Position numbers and translations under genes: made by a program. The notes beneath the pieces are model-generated. The model did not search any database. It was given only the letters and a program-made list of their open reading frames with translations, and was not told the DNA's origin. From NCBI GenBank assembly GCA_963722575.1, contig CAVRNR010000005.1:310001-374000 (forward strand): a DNA stretch of 64,000 nucleotides. The letters are read 5' to 3'. How positions within the stretch are numbered: the stretch's first letter is position 1; every line of letters starts with the position of its first letter. Shown here one piece after another: positions 52,778-61,820 of the stretch. This DNA is from Fen-178 sp963722575. GTDB lineage: Bacteria; Acidobacteriota; Terriglobia; Bryobacterales; Bryobacteraceae.

Positions 52778-55700
52778 CTACAACTGCATCTCCATGAACT
52801 TCAGGAACACGTCCCAGTCGGACGGGATGGTTCCATGTCCGCCGGCATGCATGTAGTACCCGATGGTGTGCAGAATCGGCTGCCCCGCCGGCGGCCACTG
52901 GTCCGTATCCAACCCCTGCTTGCCCAGCAGCCGGTACACCGGCCCCGCCGCCACCGCGGCCAGAAACTCGCCTTTCGGATCCGACCATTGGTCTTGATCG
53001 CCGGTCTGTAGCAGCACCGGGCGGGGCGCCATCAGGGCCACCAGCATGTGCCCATCCACCGGGAGTTGGTCGACATGCCTGGCGAATTTCGCGTAATTGG
53101 CGCAGAACTGATAGGGGTATCGCGTCGGCTCAACCAGGTGTGCGATGGTTTCGCCGTAATCGCGCCGGCTCAACGCCGCGCCCCCTTCACCCGAACAACT
53201 GGCGATCACCATGGCGAAGCGCGTGTCGCGAGCGCCCGCCCACAGTACCGTCTTTCCCAGCCGCGAGACTCCCGTGATGGCCACGCGTTTGGCGTCCACG
53301 CCCTTATCGGTTTCCAGGTAATCCATGGCCCGGCTGAGGCCCCATGCCCAGGCCGCGATGGCGCCCCACTCGTCCGGCGCGGGCCGGGGGTAGATCCCCC
53401 GCACTCCCAACGGAAGACCGCCCAGAAAGTCGGGGTCGATGTCGCCGTAATAAACCGTGGCAAAACCGATGCCGTGTTCCAGCAGCCGCGCCACGTCGAT
53501 CCTTCCGAAAGTCATTCCGGTGGGCGCGGGCACCTTCTTGTTATCGCCGCCCCAGACTTCGCCGCGCTTGAGGCCGGGATCGTTCACGACAGTCGAGTTC
53601 GCGGAAAAACTGATGTTCAGCAGCAGCGGCGCCGGCTTTTTGGCGCCGGCCGGCAGATAGATGGCCAGATCCATTTTCGGCCCCGCCTTGTCCGCCGAGA
53701 AGTACACCGTTACTTGCCGGCGGATGGCTTTTCCATCCAACGCCGGCGTGCCCTTATCGAACACGTCGAAGCTCATCCCGGCTGGACGCCCCGGGGCGCG
53801 GCCGTATTCGTTTTCTTCGAACAGGCGCACGATCTCCGGGCGGCGCTTCTCGTACCAGGTTTTGGCGTCGCGCACCGGCTGCCCGTTGGAGAGGACCAGC
53901 GGGTCCGGAAGCGTATAGGTTCCGACCAGCGCTTCGTCGTAGTTCACCGGAATGCCCGCGATCACCGCACGCGGCGCAGGGGCGGCGGGCTGCTGGGCAA
54001 CCACCGTCACCGGGCCGATCAGTCCCGACTCGGCCGGCGTCTGCGGTCCGCCGCGGCCGCCTCCCATCATCATGAAACCGCCCGTCGGGGGCAGCACCCT
54101 CTTCTCGGGAGGTCCCAGCCGATCGCCCATCTGCCGGTTACTCCACTCGTTGGTGACCTTGATCTCCAACTGATTCGCGCCCGGCCTGAGCGCGCCGGTC
54201 GCGTCCAGTTGGTACGGCGGCTTCCATAGCGTTCCCAACGCCTTGCCGTTCACCGAGACCTCGGCCAGATCTCTCACTGTCCCGAGGTCGAGCAGCAGTT
54301 TCGCGCCGGGCCGGAACCAGGTCTGCGGCGCTTCGAGGGACTTGGTGTAGGTGGCAGTCCCCGAGAAGTATTTCACGCCTGCATCCGAGTTCGCTGTCCA
54401 CGATTCGAGCTTCGCCAGTTGGACCTTCGCCGGCGCCCCCAGGTTCGGCGGGAAACTCACGTCCCACGGCCCGTTCAGGGTCGTCAATGTCGTGCTTGTT
54501 GCGTGCGGCAGGGTGCGCGTTAACGACGGCGCTGCGCGCCGGAAGACCACGAACACCGCTTCGCGCTCCGCCAGATGCAGCGGCACGGTGGTGCGGCCGT
54601 CGGCGATGGCGTACTCCGCCGGCTCAATCGCCCCTGTATCGGGATGCCAGAGTTCCGCCTGCTTGCCGCTCACGCGGAAGCGAGCTTCCGCGTCCTGCGC
54701 GACATCCGTCCGGTTGGCTACAAAGTAGATGTCGGCATCGCCGGCGTGGCGATGAATCCAAGGCATATCGGCATCCAACGCCCGGCTGGATTCGAAGTCC
54801 TTGGCAACGTGCATCGACGCCAGAACATCGGCCAGCGGCACGCCCCACATCACCCGGCCCTTCCCATAGGAGTGGCGGCTGACGCTGAGGCCGTCGATGT
54901 CGCCCCACAGGTCGCTGGCCAGCGCCTGCACTTCGCCATCGGCGTTGGGATAGCCGGCGAGACTCGGCGAGCGCACCGGCTTCGGCCCCACCACGGTTGC
55001 GCCGCCCGCCACCAGCTCGTGAATTTTGCGCGCCACCGGCGGCGTCATGCGGTCGATCTCAGGCAGCACCAGGACGCGGTAGCTCATGCCGTCGGGCAAT
55101 GCCAGCCGGCCGTCCTCTTTCACCGACAAACGGTTGAGCAGCACGTCGGTGTTTACGTAGTCGTAGTCGTAGCCATCGGGCGGCGCGGGCTGCAATCCAG
55201 CGCCCCAGATGGGCATTGTTGACGGGGCGCCTTCGGGCAGCAGGTAAGCGAGATCGGCCACGAAAAGCCCCTGTTGCAGCATAAACGAATTGCGCGCCAG
55301 GTAGGTCATAAAGGGCCTGGCTTGTTCCGCCCAGGTGATGTTGCGGTTGATGTGCGTCCCCACCATGGTGTTGCCCGGCTTGGTGTCGAGCGGCTGATGC
55401 GCCGAAGTGTGGAAGACGATGCGGTTGACGCCTTGCGCGAACCAGTAATCGCCAATCTTCTTGAGCGTGTACGGGGCCTCATAACCGCCGCCGGTGAACG
55501 ACTCGGTGGCGACCAGCTTTTTGCCGTACACGTGGGACGCCGAGGCCGCCCCGCGCACGTCCTGATAGTACATCAGCTCGGGGTGCAGCGCGTGTACCCA
55601 GAACTCGCCCATGGGGATCTCGACTTTGCTCTTGTTGAGCAGCGTGTCCTCGGGAATCTCGAGAGAAACGCCGGCCGCTTCCGCGTAGATTCCAAGTCCG

Positions 55701-57328
55701 CGCTGGCGCGCCATCTCCGCCATGGTGCCGTACGTGTTATCGGCGAAGAGGTCGTCCAGAGTGCGGCGGAAGTCCCATAGAAACCGGTCGCTCACGTCGG
55801 CGCTCTCGACGATGCGGCCGGCCATGGCCGGAAGGTAGGGAGTGGGGTCGTAGCCGCGACGCGCGCGGAATTCGCCGATCATCTCGTCGGTCCAGTTCTG
55901 CGCGCCGGCTTCCCAGCTATCCATCGTCAGGTAACGCAAGCTCTTGCCGAACAGCGGTCCCAGGGCTTGGGCGATGGGGTCGATGTAGCCGTGGAAATAG
56001 GCTTCCATGTACTTGCGGCTGAGCTTGTCGGCTTCGTACCCGAGACCGGACGGCATGGCCGGATGGTTTTTCGAGCCCGTGAGAGAGTAGCCCATGCGCA
56101 GAATGGTCCACTTGCCTGGGGGCACTTCCCAGTTGAGGCTGCCGTCCTTGGCCATCTTCGCGGTCAGGTCGACAATGCCGGAGCGCTGGATCTCCGCGGC
56201 TGAAGGAACCGCCGGCGTGGGTACGGTCTCGTACTCGAACAAGAGGCTGAAGGCGGCTTTGTCTTCCCACCGATGCACGCGCCCGCCCGAATGCAACACG
56301 GCCTCGGTGAGGGTGTACTCCCGGGCCGGCACCACCGGGCCGCCGGCCATGGTGGCCGCGGGGGTCAAGGGTGCGGCATCCAACTCCACACGGTAGAAGC
56401 GCGCGGAGACCTCGGGGAACGCGAACGTCCGCACCGAGCCGCCGCGGTAGCCCTGCGGGCCGGGCATCGTCACCAGCGTGCGGAAGTTCGCGCCATCGCC
56501 CGAGGCCAGCACGCGGCCCACCGGTATGCCGCGGCCGGCGAGGGAGATGGCGCGCGCCTGGAACGGCTGCGCGAACTCATACTGCAACCACGCCGGTCCG
56601 CCGCCCGCCGGAGCGGCGATGGTGACCGCGGTGTTTAAATCGTCGTCCAGCAGCGCCGCGGCATCGATGGGGCCGGCGTTGGTGGTGGCCTTGGGGTGTA
56701 GGTCCGCCATGTTGACTTCGTCCGCCGGCGTGCGATAGGCCAATACGGCGCTGTCGCCGTAGTAAGTGGGGTCGGGCGGCGGCGCCCCCGGACCTCCGCG
56801 GCCGCCCCCGATCCTCAAGTTGCGAATGGGGCCGTTGTTGGAGGGCGGCTGCGCCAGCTTCCCGGTGAAATTCCGCGGCCCTTCCACGGCGGTTTCGCTC
56901 CACACGAATTTCTTCATGGCCTGCTCGGGCTTCACCCACGGCCCGCCGGTTTCGCTCCAGCCGGGGGAACTGAAGATGCTCATCTCGAGCCCCAGCCGGT
57001 CGGCCTCCGACGCCGCGTGGCGGACCGCATCCAGCCATTCCGGAGATCCGAACACGAGCTTCTTATCGACTGTCTGCCCGCTGCCGGAGGAGACGTCGGC
57101 GAGTTGCATGCCGCCAATGCCGGCGCGCTTCATCCACTCCAGGTCTTTGGTGATTCCTTCCTTGGTGATGTTGCCGCCCGTCCAGTGCCACCAGGTGCGT
57201 GGCTTGGCCGAATCCGGTGGGTTCCGGAACCCTTGCTCGAGCGGATCGCCCGGCGCCTGTGCCCACACCAGGGCCAGCAGCCCGGTTACGGCCGCCGCCA
57301 ACAGCATCGTGCTACCTGTGTTCTTCAT
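52778..57328 (-). CDS. Secreted GH106 alpha-L-rhamnosidase fused to a CE15 glucuronoyl esterase
   Basis: The start at 57328 gives a signal peptide (TGSTMLLAAAVTGLLALVWA). Residues ~30-1110 match GH106-type rhamnosidases: RTWWHWTGGNITKEGITKDL, MKRAGIGGMQLADVSSG, MSIFSSPGWSETGGPWVKPE, LTMDSWEAGAQNWTDEM and a C-terminal galactose-binding-like module. Residues ~1130-1516 match CE15 glucuronoyl esterases: the nucleophile Ser1355 in AITGVSRLGKTVLWAG, the LVEPTRYPYQFCANYAKF block and the His in YYMHAGGHGTIPSDW. CE15 enzymes cut esters between glucuronic acid and lignin alcohols. The 1516-residue fusion would act on rhamnose- and glucuronate-bearing plant polymers. Family calls are by eye. Confidence 0.85.
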   Translation of the reverse strand: MKNTGSTMLLAAAVTGLLALVWAQAPGDPLEQGFRNPPDSAKPRTWWHWTGGNITKEGITKDLEWMKRAGIGGMQLADVSSGSGQTVDKKLVFGSPEWLDAVRHAASEADRLGLEMSIFSSPGWSETGGPWVKPEQAMKKFVWSETAVEGPRNFTGKLAQPPSNNGPIRNLRIGGGRGGPGAPPPDPTYYGDSAVLAYRTPADEVNMADLHPKATTNAGPIDAAALLDDDLNTAVTIAAPAGGGPAWLQYEFAQPFQARAISLAGRGIPVGRVLASGDGANFRTLVTMPGPQGYRGGSVRTFAFPEVSARFYRVELDAAPLTPAATMAGGPVVPAREYTLTEAVLHSGGRVHRWEDKAAFSLLFEYETVPTPAVPSAAEIQRSGIVDLTAKMAKDGSLNWEVPPGKWTILRMGYSLTGSKNHPAMPSGLGYEADKLSRKYMEAYFHGYIDPIAQALGPLFGKSLRYLTMDSWEAGAQNWTDEMIGEFRARRGYDPTPYLPAMAGRIVESADVSDRFLWDFRRTLDDLFADNTYGTMAEMARQRGLGIYAEAAGVSLEIPEDTLLNKSKVEIPMGEFWVHALHPELMYYQDVRGAASASHVYGKKLVATESFTGGGYEAPYTLKKIGDYWFAQGVNRIVFHTSAHQPLDTKPGNTMVGTHINRNITWAEQARPFMTYLARNSFMLQQGLFVADLAYLLPEGAPSTMPIWGAGLQPAPPDGYDYDYVNTDVLLNRLSVKEDGRLALPDGMSYRVLVLPEIDRMTPPVARKIHELVAGGATVVGPKPVRSPSLAGYPNADGEVQALASDLWGDIDGLSVSRHSYGKGRVMWGVPLADVLASMHVAKDFESSRALDADMPWIHRHAGDADIYFVANRTDVAQDAEARFRVSGKQAELWHPDTGAIEPAEYAIADGRTTVPLHLAEREAVFVVFRRAAPSLTRTLPHATSTTLTTLNGPWDVSFPPNLGAPAKVQLAKLESWTANSDAGVKYFSGTATYTKSLEAPQTWFRPGAKLLLDLGTVRDLAEVSVNGKALGTLWKPPYQLDATGALRPGANQLEIKVTNEWSNRQMGDRLGPPEKRVLPPTGGFMMMGGGRGGPQTPAESGLIGPVTVVAQQPAAPAPRAVIAGIPVNYDEALVGTYTLPDPLVLSNGQPVRDAKTWYEKRRPEIVRLFEENEYGRAPGRPAGMSFDVFDKGTPALDGKAIRRQVTVYFSADKAGPKMDLAIYLPAGAKKPAPLLLNISFSANSTVVNDPGLKRGEVWGGDNKKVPAPTGMTFGRIDVARLLEHGIGFATVYYGDIDPDFLGGLPLGVRGIYPRPAPDEWGAIAAWAWGLSRAMDYLETDKGVDAKRVAITGVSRLGKTVLWAGARDTRFAMVIASCSGEGGAALSRRDYGETIAHLVEPTRYPYQFCANYAKFARHVDQLPVDGHMLVALMAPRPVLLQTGDQDQWSDPKGEFLAAVAAGPVYRLLGKQGLDTDQWPPAGQPILHTIGYYMHAGGHGTIPSDWDVFLKFMEMQL

Positions 57329-57407
57329 AGAGCCTCGCGACATCCACAAATCTACACCCCTTCAGGACCGCGTGCACCCACCCGCATGGCGTAGAATTGT
57401 GTTGGGC

Positions 57408-58193
57408 ATGACCACCTTTCGAATCGCGCTCGCCAACCTCCCATTCCCGGCGACTCCAGAGGATTCCATCGCGTTGGCTGAACAAGCCATTCTTCAAGCC
57501 TCCATCGAGCGCGCCGGCCTCATCTGCTTTCCGGAGTGCTTCATTCCAGGCTACCGATGCTTTGGAAGGCTGGTGCCGCCCCCCGATCCGGTATTCCTCG
57601 AAGGCGCGTGGTCCGCCATCGCCGCGGCCGCCGCGAAGGCAAATCTCGCGGTTGTACTCGGCACCGAACGCGTCGTGGATGATGTGCTGTTGATCACGGC
57701 TCTGGTCGTCAATCGAGATGGAACTATCGCCGGCTTCCAGGACAAAGTCCAACTCGACCCCAGCGAGGAGGGCACCTATTCGCCCGGCTCCGGCAGGCGC
57801 GTTTTTCAAACTGGCCCGCTGACATTTGGTGTTGTCATTTGCCATGAAGGCTGGCGCTATCCGGAAACGGTCCGCTGGGCCGCCCGGCGCGGCGCACAAA
57901 TCGTGTTCCACCCTCACGTCCACGAAGCCGAACCCGGCGGTTACCGGCCCTCGAGTTTCGCCGACCCCGCGAACACATTCCATGAGAAAGCAGCCTTGTG
58001 CCGCGCTGCTGAGAACACCTGCTTTTTCGCAACTGTAAACTGTGCCAGCGCTGGGTCGCCGACCACGTCAGCCGTGGTGCGCCCCGACGGGACGCTGCTC
58101 TGCTACCAGCCCTATGGCGAACCGGGATTGCTCATCGCGGACCTCGACCTCGCTGAGGCCACGGGCCTTCTCGCGAAGCGCTGCAAATACTAA
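57408..58193 (+). CDS. Carbon-nitrogen hydrolase (nitrilase superfamily)
   Basis: The 261-residue protein has the Glu-Lys-Cys triad contexts: LICFPECFIPGY (Glu), GFQDKVQLDPSEEGTY (Lys) and FGVVICHEGWRYPE (Cys). Members hydrolyse amides or nitriles; the substrate is unknown. The ATG at 57408 is used because the upstream open frame lies antisense to the GH106-CE15 start. Its stop overlaps the YeiH remnant on the other strand. Confidence 0.88.
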   Translation: MTTFRIALANLPFPATPEDSIALAEQAILQASIERAGLICFPECFIPGYRCFGRLVPPPDPVFLEGAWSAIAAAAAKANLAVVLGTERVVDDVLLITALVVNRDGTIAGFQDKVQLDPSEEGTYSPGSGRRVFQTGPLTFGVVICHEGWRYPETVRWAARRGAQIVFHPHVHEAEPGGYRPSSFADPANTFHEKAALCRAAENTCFFATVNCASAGSPTTSAVVRPDGTLLCYQPYGEPGLLIADLDLAEATGLLAKRCKY

Positions 58194-58375
58194 AGACCCC
58201 ACACCCGGTTGGCGGCCAACAACATAACCAGCGTGAGGCCGGCGATCGCCAGTTCCCCCGCCGCGCCGGCCGCCAACGGCCGCAGCCCCTCCTTCCGCAA
58301 CTCCGCGAAATTGGTTTGCAATCCCACGCCGGCAAAGGTCGGCAGGATGGCCCAGCCAGGTCCGTCAACTACCAA
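58190..58375 (-). pseudogene. C-terminal remnant of a YeiH-family (putative sulfate exporter) membrane protein
   Basis: About 60 codons survive: WAILPTFAGVGLQTNFAELR, RPLAAGAAGELAIAGLTLVM and the ending LLAANRVWGL, which match the last helices of YeiH/UPF0324 transporters. The homology ends abruptly at the GH31 stop codon (58369-58371), so the upstream 5/6 of the gene was lost at that junction. Confidence 0.6.
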
Positions 58376-60585
58376 CTCACCCGGCTGGTCCCCTGATGAT
58401 CGAACTCGACCGACACGCTGCCATCCGCGGCCTTCACGGTATTCAGCTTTCGATCGCCGGCGGTGACCGCGGCGGGACCGTTGAAGCGCCAACGCAACGT
58501 GACGCGAGCCGCCGCGCCGGTGACCACCAGACTGGCCGGCTGCGGCCCTGGCGCCACCGTGCGGCCCTCAAAATCGGTGATCGAGCGCAGTTGCGCGCCG
58601 GGGTAAATTTCGTACACGCGGCGATTGTCGAGCGATTTCACGGCTTGGTCCTTGTACTCGGTTTGCGGCACCAGGGTCATCACGTCGTCGGGAATCTTCG
58701 GCAGGATGGCGCCTTCGCGCACGTAGAGCGGAATGCGGTCGATGGGCGCGGCGGCGACGATGGTGCGGCGGCCAGTGAGGCGCGCGCCCGACCAGTAGTC
58801 GAGCCAATTGCCTTCCGGGAGATAGACGGCGCGCTGGGTAACGGCACTCAGCACGGGCGCCACCAGCAGGTCTGGACCAAAGTAGTACTCGGTCTCGGCG
58901 TCGCGGGCGTCGGGGTCGTCCTGGTCCATCAGCACCAGCGAACGCATCATGGGCAGGCCGTCGCGCGCGCTTTCCTGGGCAGCCGCGTAGCGATAGGGGA
59001 AGAGGCTCATGTGGAGCACGGAATACTGGCGGAAAATGCGCAGCGCTTCATCGCCGTAGTCCCACGGCCCGAGGTTCATCGCGCTCATCACTTCCATGCC
59101 GGGCGAGAATGCCGAGTACTGGGTCCATCGGTCGAACAGCACATTGTCGCCATCGTAGCGGCTCCGCTTGTTGTAACCGCCCAGGTCGCTCATCCACAGC
59201 GAAATGCCGCTCATGCCGGCATTCAGGCCGGCCGTAACCACGGTGGGGAGGCCGTTCTCGGTGGAGAAGGTGGCGTCGTTATCGCCGCTCCAGAAAAACG
59301 GCAGCATATTCGATCCCGAGGTGCCGCTGCGCTGGAAGAGCACCCAGTCTTTGCCCTTGCGCCCGGTGAGCGCCTCGGCCACGGCGCGATTGTACTCGAC
59401 GGCGTAGCGGTTACGCATCAGGCGCTGGTCCTGACCGCCGAAAAACTTCACGTCGCCGATGAAATTGCCTTCCGCGTCGTCGTCCTTGAAGCCGTCGGCG
59501 CCCATGGCAATGGCCTTCCCCACTTGACCCTGCCACCACTTTTTGGCCGCGGGATTGGTGAAATCGATCAACGATCCAGTCCCCTTCCACCAGTCGGCAA
59601 TGTAGGTCGAACCGTCCGGCCGGTGGAGGAAATAGCCATTCCGCTCGGCTTCGGTGAAGTTGGTGGCCGGAATGTCGGTAGGGATCTTGTCCGCGAATCC
59701 CTGTTCGCCGGGGCGCATGGTCTTCTGGTCGATCCACGGCGTATGCCACAGAATCAGCTTGTAGCCCTCATCCTTCAGATGAGCGATCATCTGCTTGGCG
59801 TCGTCGAACTGCTTCGGGTTGAATTCGTAGGTGTTGTAGTTGGTCGCCCAGGGGCTGTCGATCAGGATGATGGATGCGGGCAGGCCAAGCTGGCGGTAGC
59901 GTTCGATATCCTCGTTGACCTCCGCCTGATTGCGGTGGTAGTCGCGCGCCTTCCAGGGCGCGAAGGCCCAGTATGGCGGAAGCTGCTGGCGCCCGGTGAG
60001 CGCGGTGAAACGGTCGAGGATGAGCGGGAATCGCGGCCCCTCGAACAGCACCAGGCGAAACTTGTCGGCACAGACCTTGATGCGGACGCGGTAACGTTCC
60101 GTGACATTGAGGTCGAATACGGCTTCGCTGAAGGTGTCCAACCAGAGACCATATCCGCGCAGGCTCATGAAGAACGGCACCGGCTGATAGGTGCTGAGGC
60201 CCTTGTCATCGGAGGCATCGCGGGAAGCGTTGGTGACGATGCTGTGCGAGTGGTTGAGGCGATCGTAGCGCTCGCCAAAACCGTAGTAGCCGCTTTGGTC
60301 GGCCAGGTCGAATTCCCAATCGCCCACGGCGGAGGAGTGAGCCGTGATCTCGTTCACGCCCGCGGCAAGCTGCCGCACCTGGAGCTGGTTGGCGGCGGTG
60401 ACGGGCTGGCCGTTGAGCAGGAAACGGTCGAGCGCGATGCTGTCGGCGCGGCCACGCATGCCGGGGAAGGTGAACCGCAGCACCACCGGCGCGGATGTCA
60501 CAACCTGCACTTCGGCCAACGCGGCCAGTGGCGCCATCCCCGCGACTACGGCGAGCACACGGAGCAGGCGAAACCTTTTTCGCAT
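58369..60585 (-). CDS. Secreted GH31-family glycosidase
   Basis: The start at 60585 gives a signal peptide (KRFRLLRVLAVVAGMAPLAA) behind AGAGG. The 738-residue protein has GH31 landmarks: YYGFGERYDRLNHSHS, PPYWAFAPWKARDYHRNQAE, the nucleophile Asp in GFKDDDAEGNFIG, the acid/base Asp in FFWSGDNDATF and the YFGPDLLVAPVL block before the C-terminal beta domains. Activities in the family include alpha-glucosidase, alpha-xylosidase and sulfoquinovosidase; which one cannot be told here. The stop abuts the YeiH remnant. Confidence 0.9.
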   Translation of the reverse strand: MRKRFRLLRVLAVVAGMAPLAALAEVQVVTSAPVVLRFTFPGMRGRADSIALDRFLLNGQPVTAANQLQVRQLAAGVNEITAHSSAVGDWEFDLADQSGYYGFGERYDRLNHSHSIVTNASRDASDDKGLSTYQPVPFFMSLRGYGLWLDTFSEAVFDLNVTERYRVRIKVCADKFRLVLFEGPRFPLILDRFTALTGRQQLPPYWAFAPWKARDYHRNQAEVNEDIERYRQLGLPASIILIDSPWATNYNTYEFNPKQFDDAKQMIAHLKDEGYKLILWHTPWIDQKTMRPGEQGFADKIPTDIPATNFTEAERNGYFLHRPDGSTYIADWWKGTGSLIDFTNPAAKKWWQGQVGKAIAMGADGFKDDDAEGNFIGDVKFFGGQDQRLMRNRYAVEYNRAVAEALTGRKGKDWVLFQRSGTSGSNMLPFFWSGDNDATFSTENGLPTVVTAGLNAGMSGISLWMSDLGGYNKRSRYDGDNVLFDRWTQYSAFSPGMEVMSAMNLGPWDYGDEALRIFRQYSVLHMSLFPYRYAAAQESARDGLPMMRSLVLMDQDDPDARDAETEYYFGPDLLVAPVLSAVTQRAVYLPEGNWLDYWSGARLTGRRTIVAAAPIDRIPLYVREGAILPKIPDDVMTLVPQTEYKDQAVKSLDNRRVYEIYPGAQLRSITDFEGRTVAPGPQPASLVVTGAAARVTLRWRFNGPAAVTAGDRKLNTVKAADGSVSVEFDHQGTSRVSW

Positions 60586-60689
60586 TCTTACCTCTTTCCA
60601 ATCCCTATTCTGTGCGTCCGGCGGCCGGATGACAAGGGGCGGCATGTACCAGGTGCTACAATCGCGTCTCGATATTCGGAAGATCGCCT

Positions 60690-61219
60690 ATGCGCTCGCG
60701 CAATTTATTCCGCTTCCCCATTCTCGCCGTCGCCCTGGTGCTGTCGACTTCGGCCGGTCCGCCACCGGCGTCGCCCCTGCTGTCCGTCCTGGATCGATTC
60801 ACCGCGCCCGATGTCCCCGCCACCGGGCCCGCCGAAGGCGCTGCTATCCCCCGCAACTGGCCGGAGCCGGTCAGCATCCCCGAACGGCCGGGACGCGGCC
60901 TGGCCCAGCACCCCATGCTCTACGCCGGCGAAGGGTCCTGCTGGTCCAGAATGGCCTTCCTCCGAAACTGATGGTCATCGACAAGAAAACCGGCGTGGTT
61001 GAGGTCGAGCACGCACTCCCCGCCCAGAGCCTCACCGATCCGAAAACCGTTCACCTCCAGTTCCGCCGCATCCGCATGACGGCCAAAGGCACCTACCTCG
61101 CCCCGCCACCACGGCTCAATTCCTGGACGAACCCGGCGTCCCCGAGCACCCCGGCGACCTGCAACGGTAGTCCAGGCCAAGCCACTATGGGGGCGAACAG
61201 TCAACTGCGGGTTGTGTGA
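60690..61219 (+). pseudogene. Decayed secreted beta-propeller (PQQ-like) protein
   Basis: The first frame reads a signal peptide-like start (FPILAVALVLSTSAGPPPA) and then domain-like text ending ...QHPMLYAGEGSCWSRMAF. The family-typical continuation (MVIDKKTGVVEVEHALPAQS, then LQFRRIRMTAKGTYL) appears in a different frame from about 60950. Sequence between the usual blades is missing, so at least one frameshift and one deletion are needed. The end at 61219 runs into the next gene start. Confidence 0.6.
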
Positions 61220-61640
61220 GGTTGCGGCGGCTGGAGGCCGGCGATCTGGAGGCGGTTCATCTGCTGCTTTCCAACTGGGAGGTGGTGCGCTACATGCTGC
61301 TGCCGCTCTGTTCCTGGGAGGAATCCGATAAGTTCCTGCGCGACGCCATGGATGAGCATGCTTCACCCGCCTGGCGTTCCGTGGTTCGAGCGGTGGTGGA
61401 CGCGGATTCCGGCCGGCTCATCGGATTGGGCGGAGTTGCGATCCTTCTCGGAGCGGAAGAAGGCGAACTCTGGTATCTGCTGGATCCGGCGTGCTGGGGC
61501 CGGGGTCTGGGCGCCTGCTGCGCCGGGCAACTGGCTGCGCTGGGGTGTGGAAGGATTGCTTCTTGTACGCCATGCTCCGCGAGGAGCGGGAATCCAGAGA
61601 GCGGGCGGCTGCGCCGTAGCGGAGGGTTCAGCGCTCCGGC
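61216..61640 (+). pseudogene. Truncated GNAT-type acetyltransferase
   Basis: The first ~115 residues fit a GNAT fold: RRLEAGDLEAVHLLLSNWEV, VVDADSGRLIGLGGVAILLG, GELWYLLDPACWGRGLG (an acetyl-CoA-loop-like stretch). After about 61550 the sequence loses similarity (SCTPCSARSGNPESGRLRRS only vaguely recalls the last helix) and the frame then runs antisense to another gene. It is probably a decayed gene. Confidence 0.5.
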
Positions 61641-61801
61641 TCATCCGCCACGGCGGCGCTGCGGTGCGGCGGGCGCGGCTTCTTGGGGGCGGTCACCATG
61701 GCGTAGGGATCGTCGGGCGGGTCGGGCCTCTCGCGCTTCAGAAAACGCTTGAGCGAGGCCACGGTACGGCGCATCCGTTCGCGCAGAGAGCGGCGCTCCA
61801 T
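61628..61801 (-). CDS. Small basic conserved-looking protein (57 residues)
   Basis: The minus-strand frame from ATG at 61799-61801 to TGA at 61628-61630 encodes 57 residues: a basic start (MERRSLRERMRRTVASLKRF), then RERPDPPDDPYAMVTAPKKP and RPPHRSAAVADEPER. The clean Pro/Asp-rich middle resembles small hypothetical proteins seen in Solibacter-type genomes (recollection). It starts 19 bases after the stop of the NHL-repeat gene in the same direction, so the two may be co-transcribed. No function is assigned. Confidence 0.55.
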   Translation of the reverse strand: MERRSLRERMRRTVASLKRFLKRERPDPPDDPYAMVTAPKKPRPPHRSAAVADEPER

Positions 61802-61820
61802 GCGGCTGACTTCCCTCCCG

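Noticed and set aside
58396..61002. 868-codon plus-strand open frame opposite the GH31 gene
   Set aside because: Antisense to a GH31 enzyme with intact catalytic motifs; the translation has no motif.
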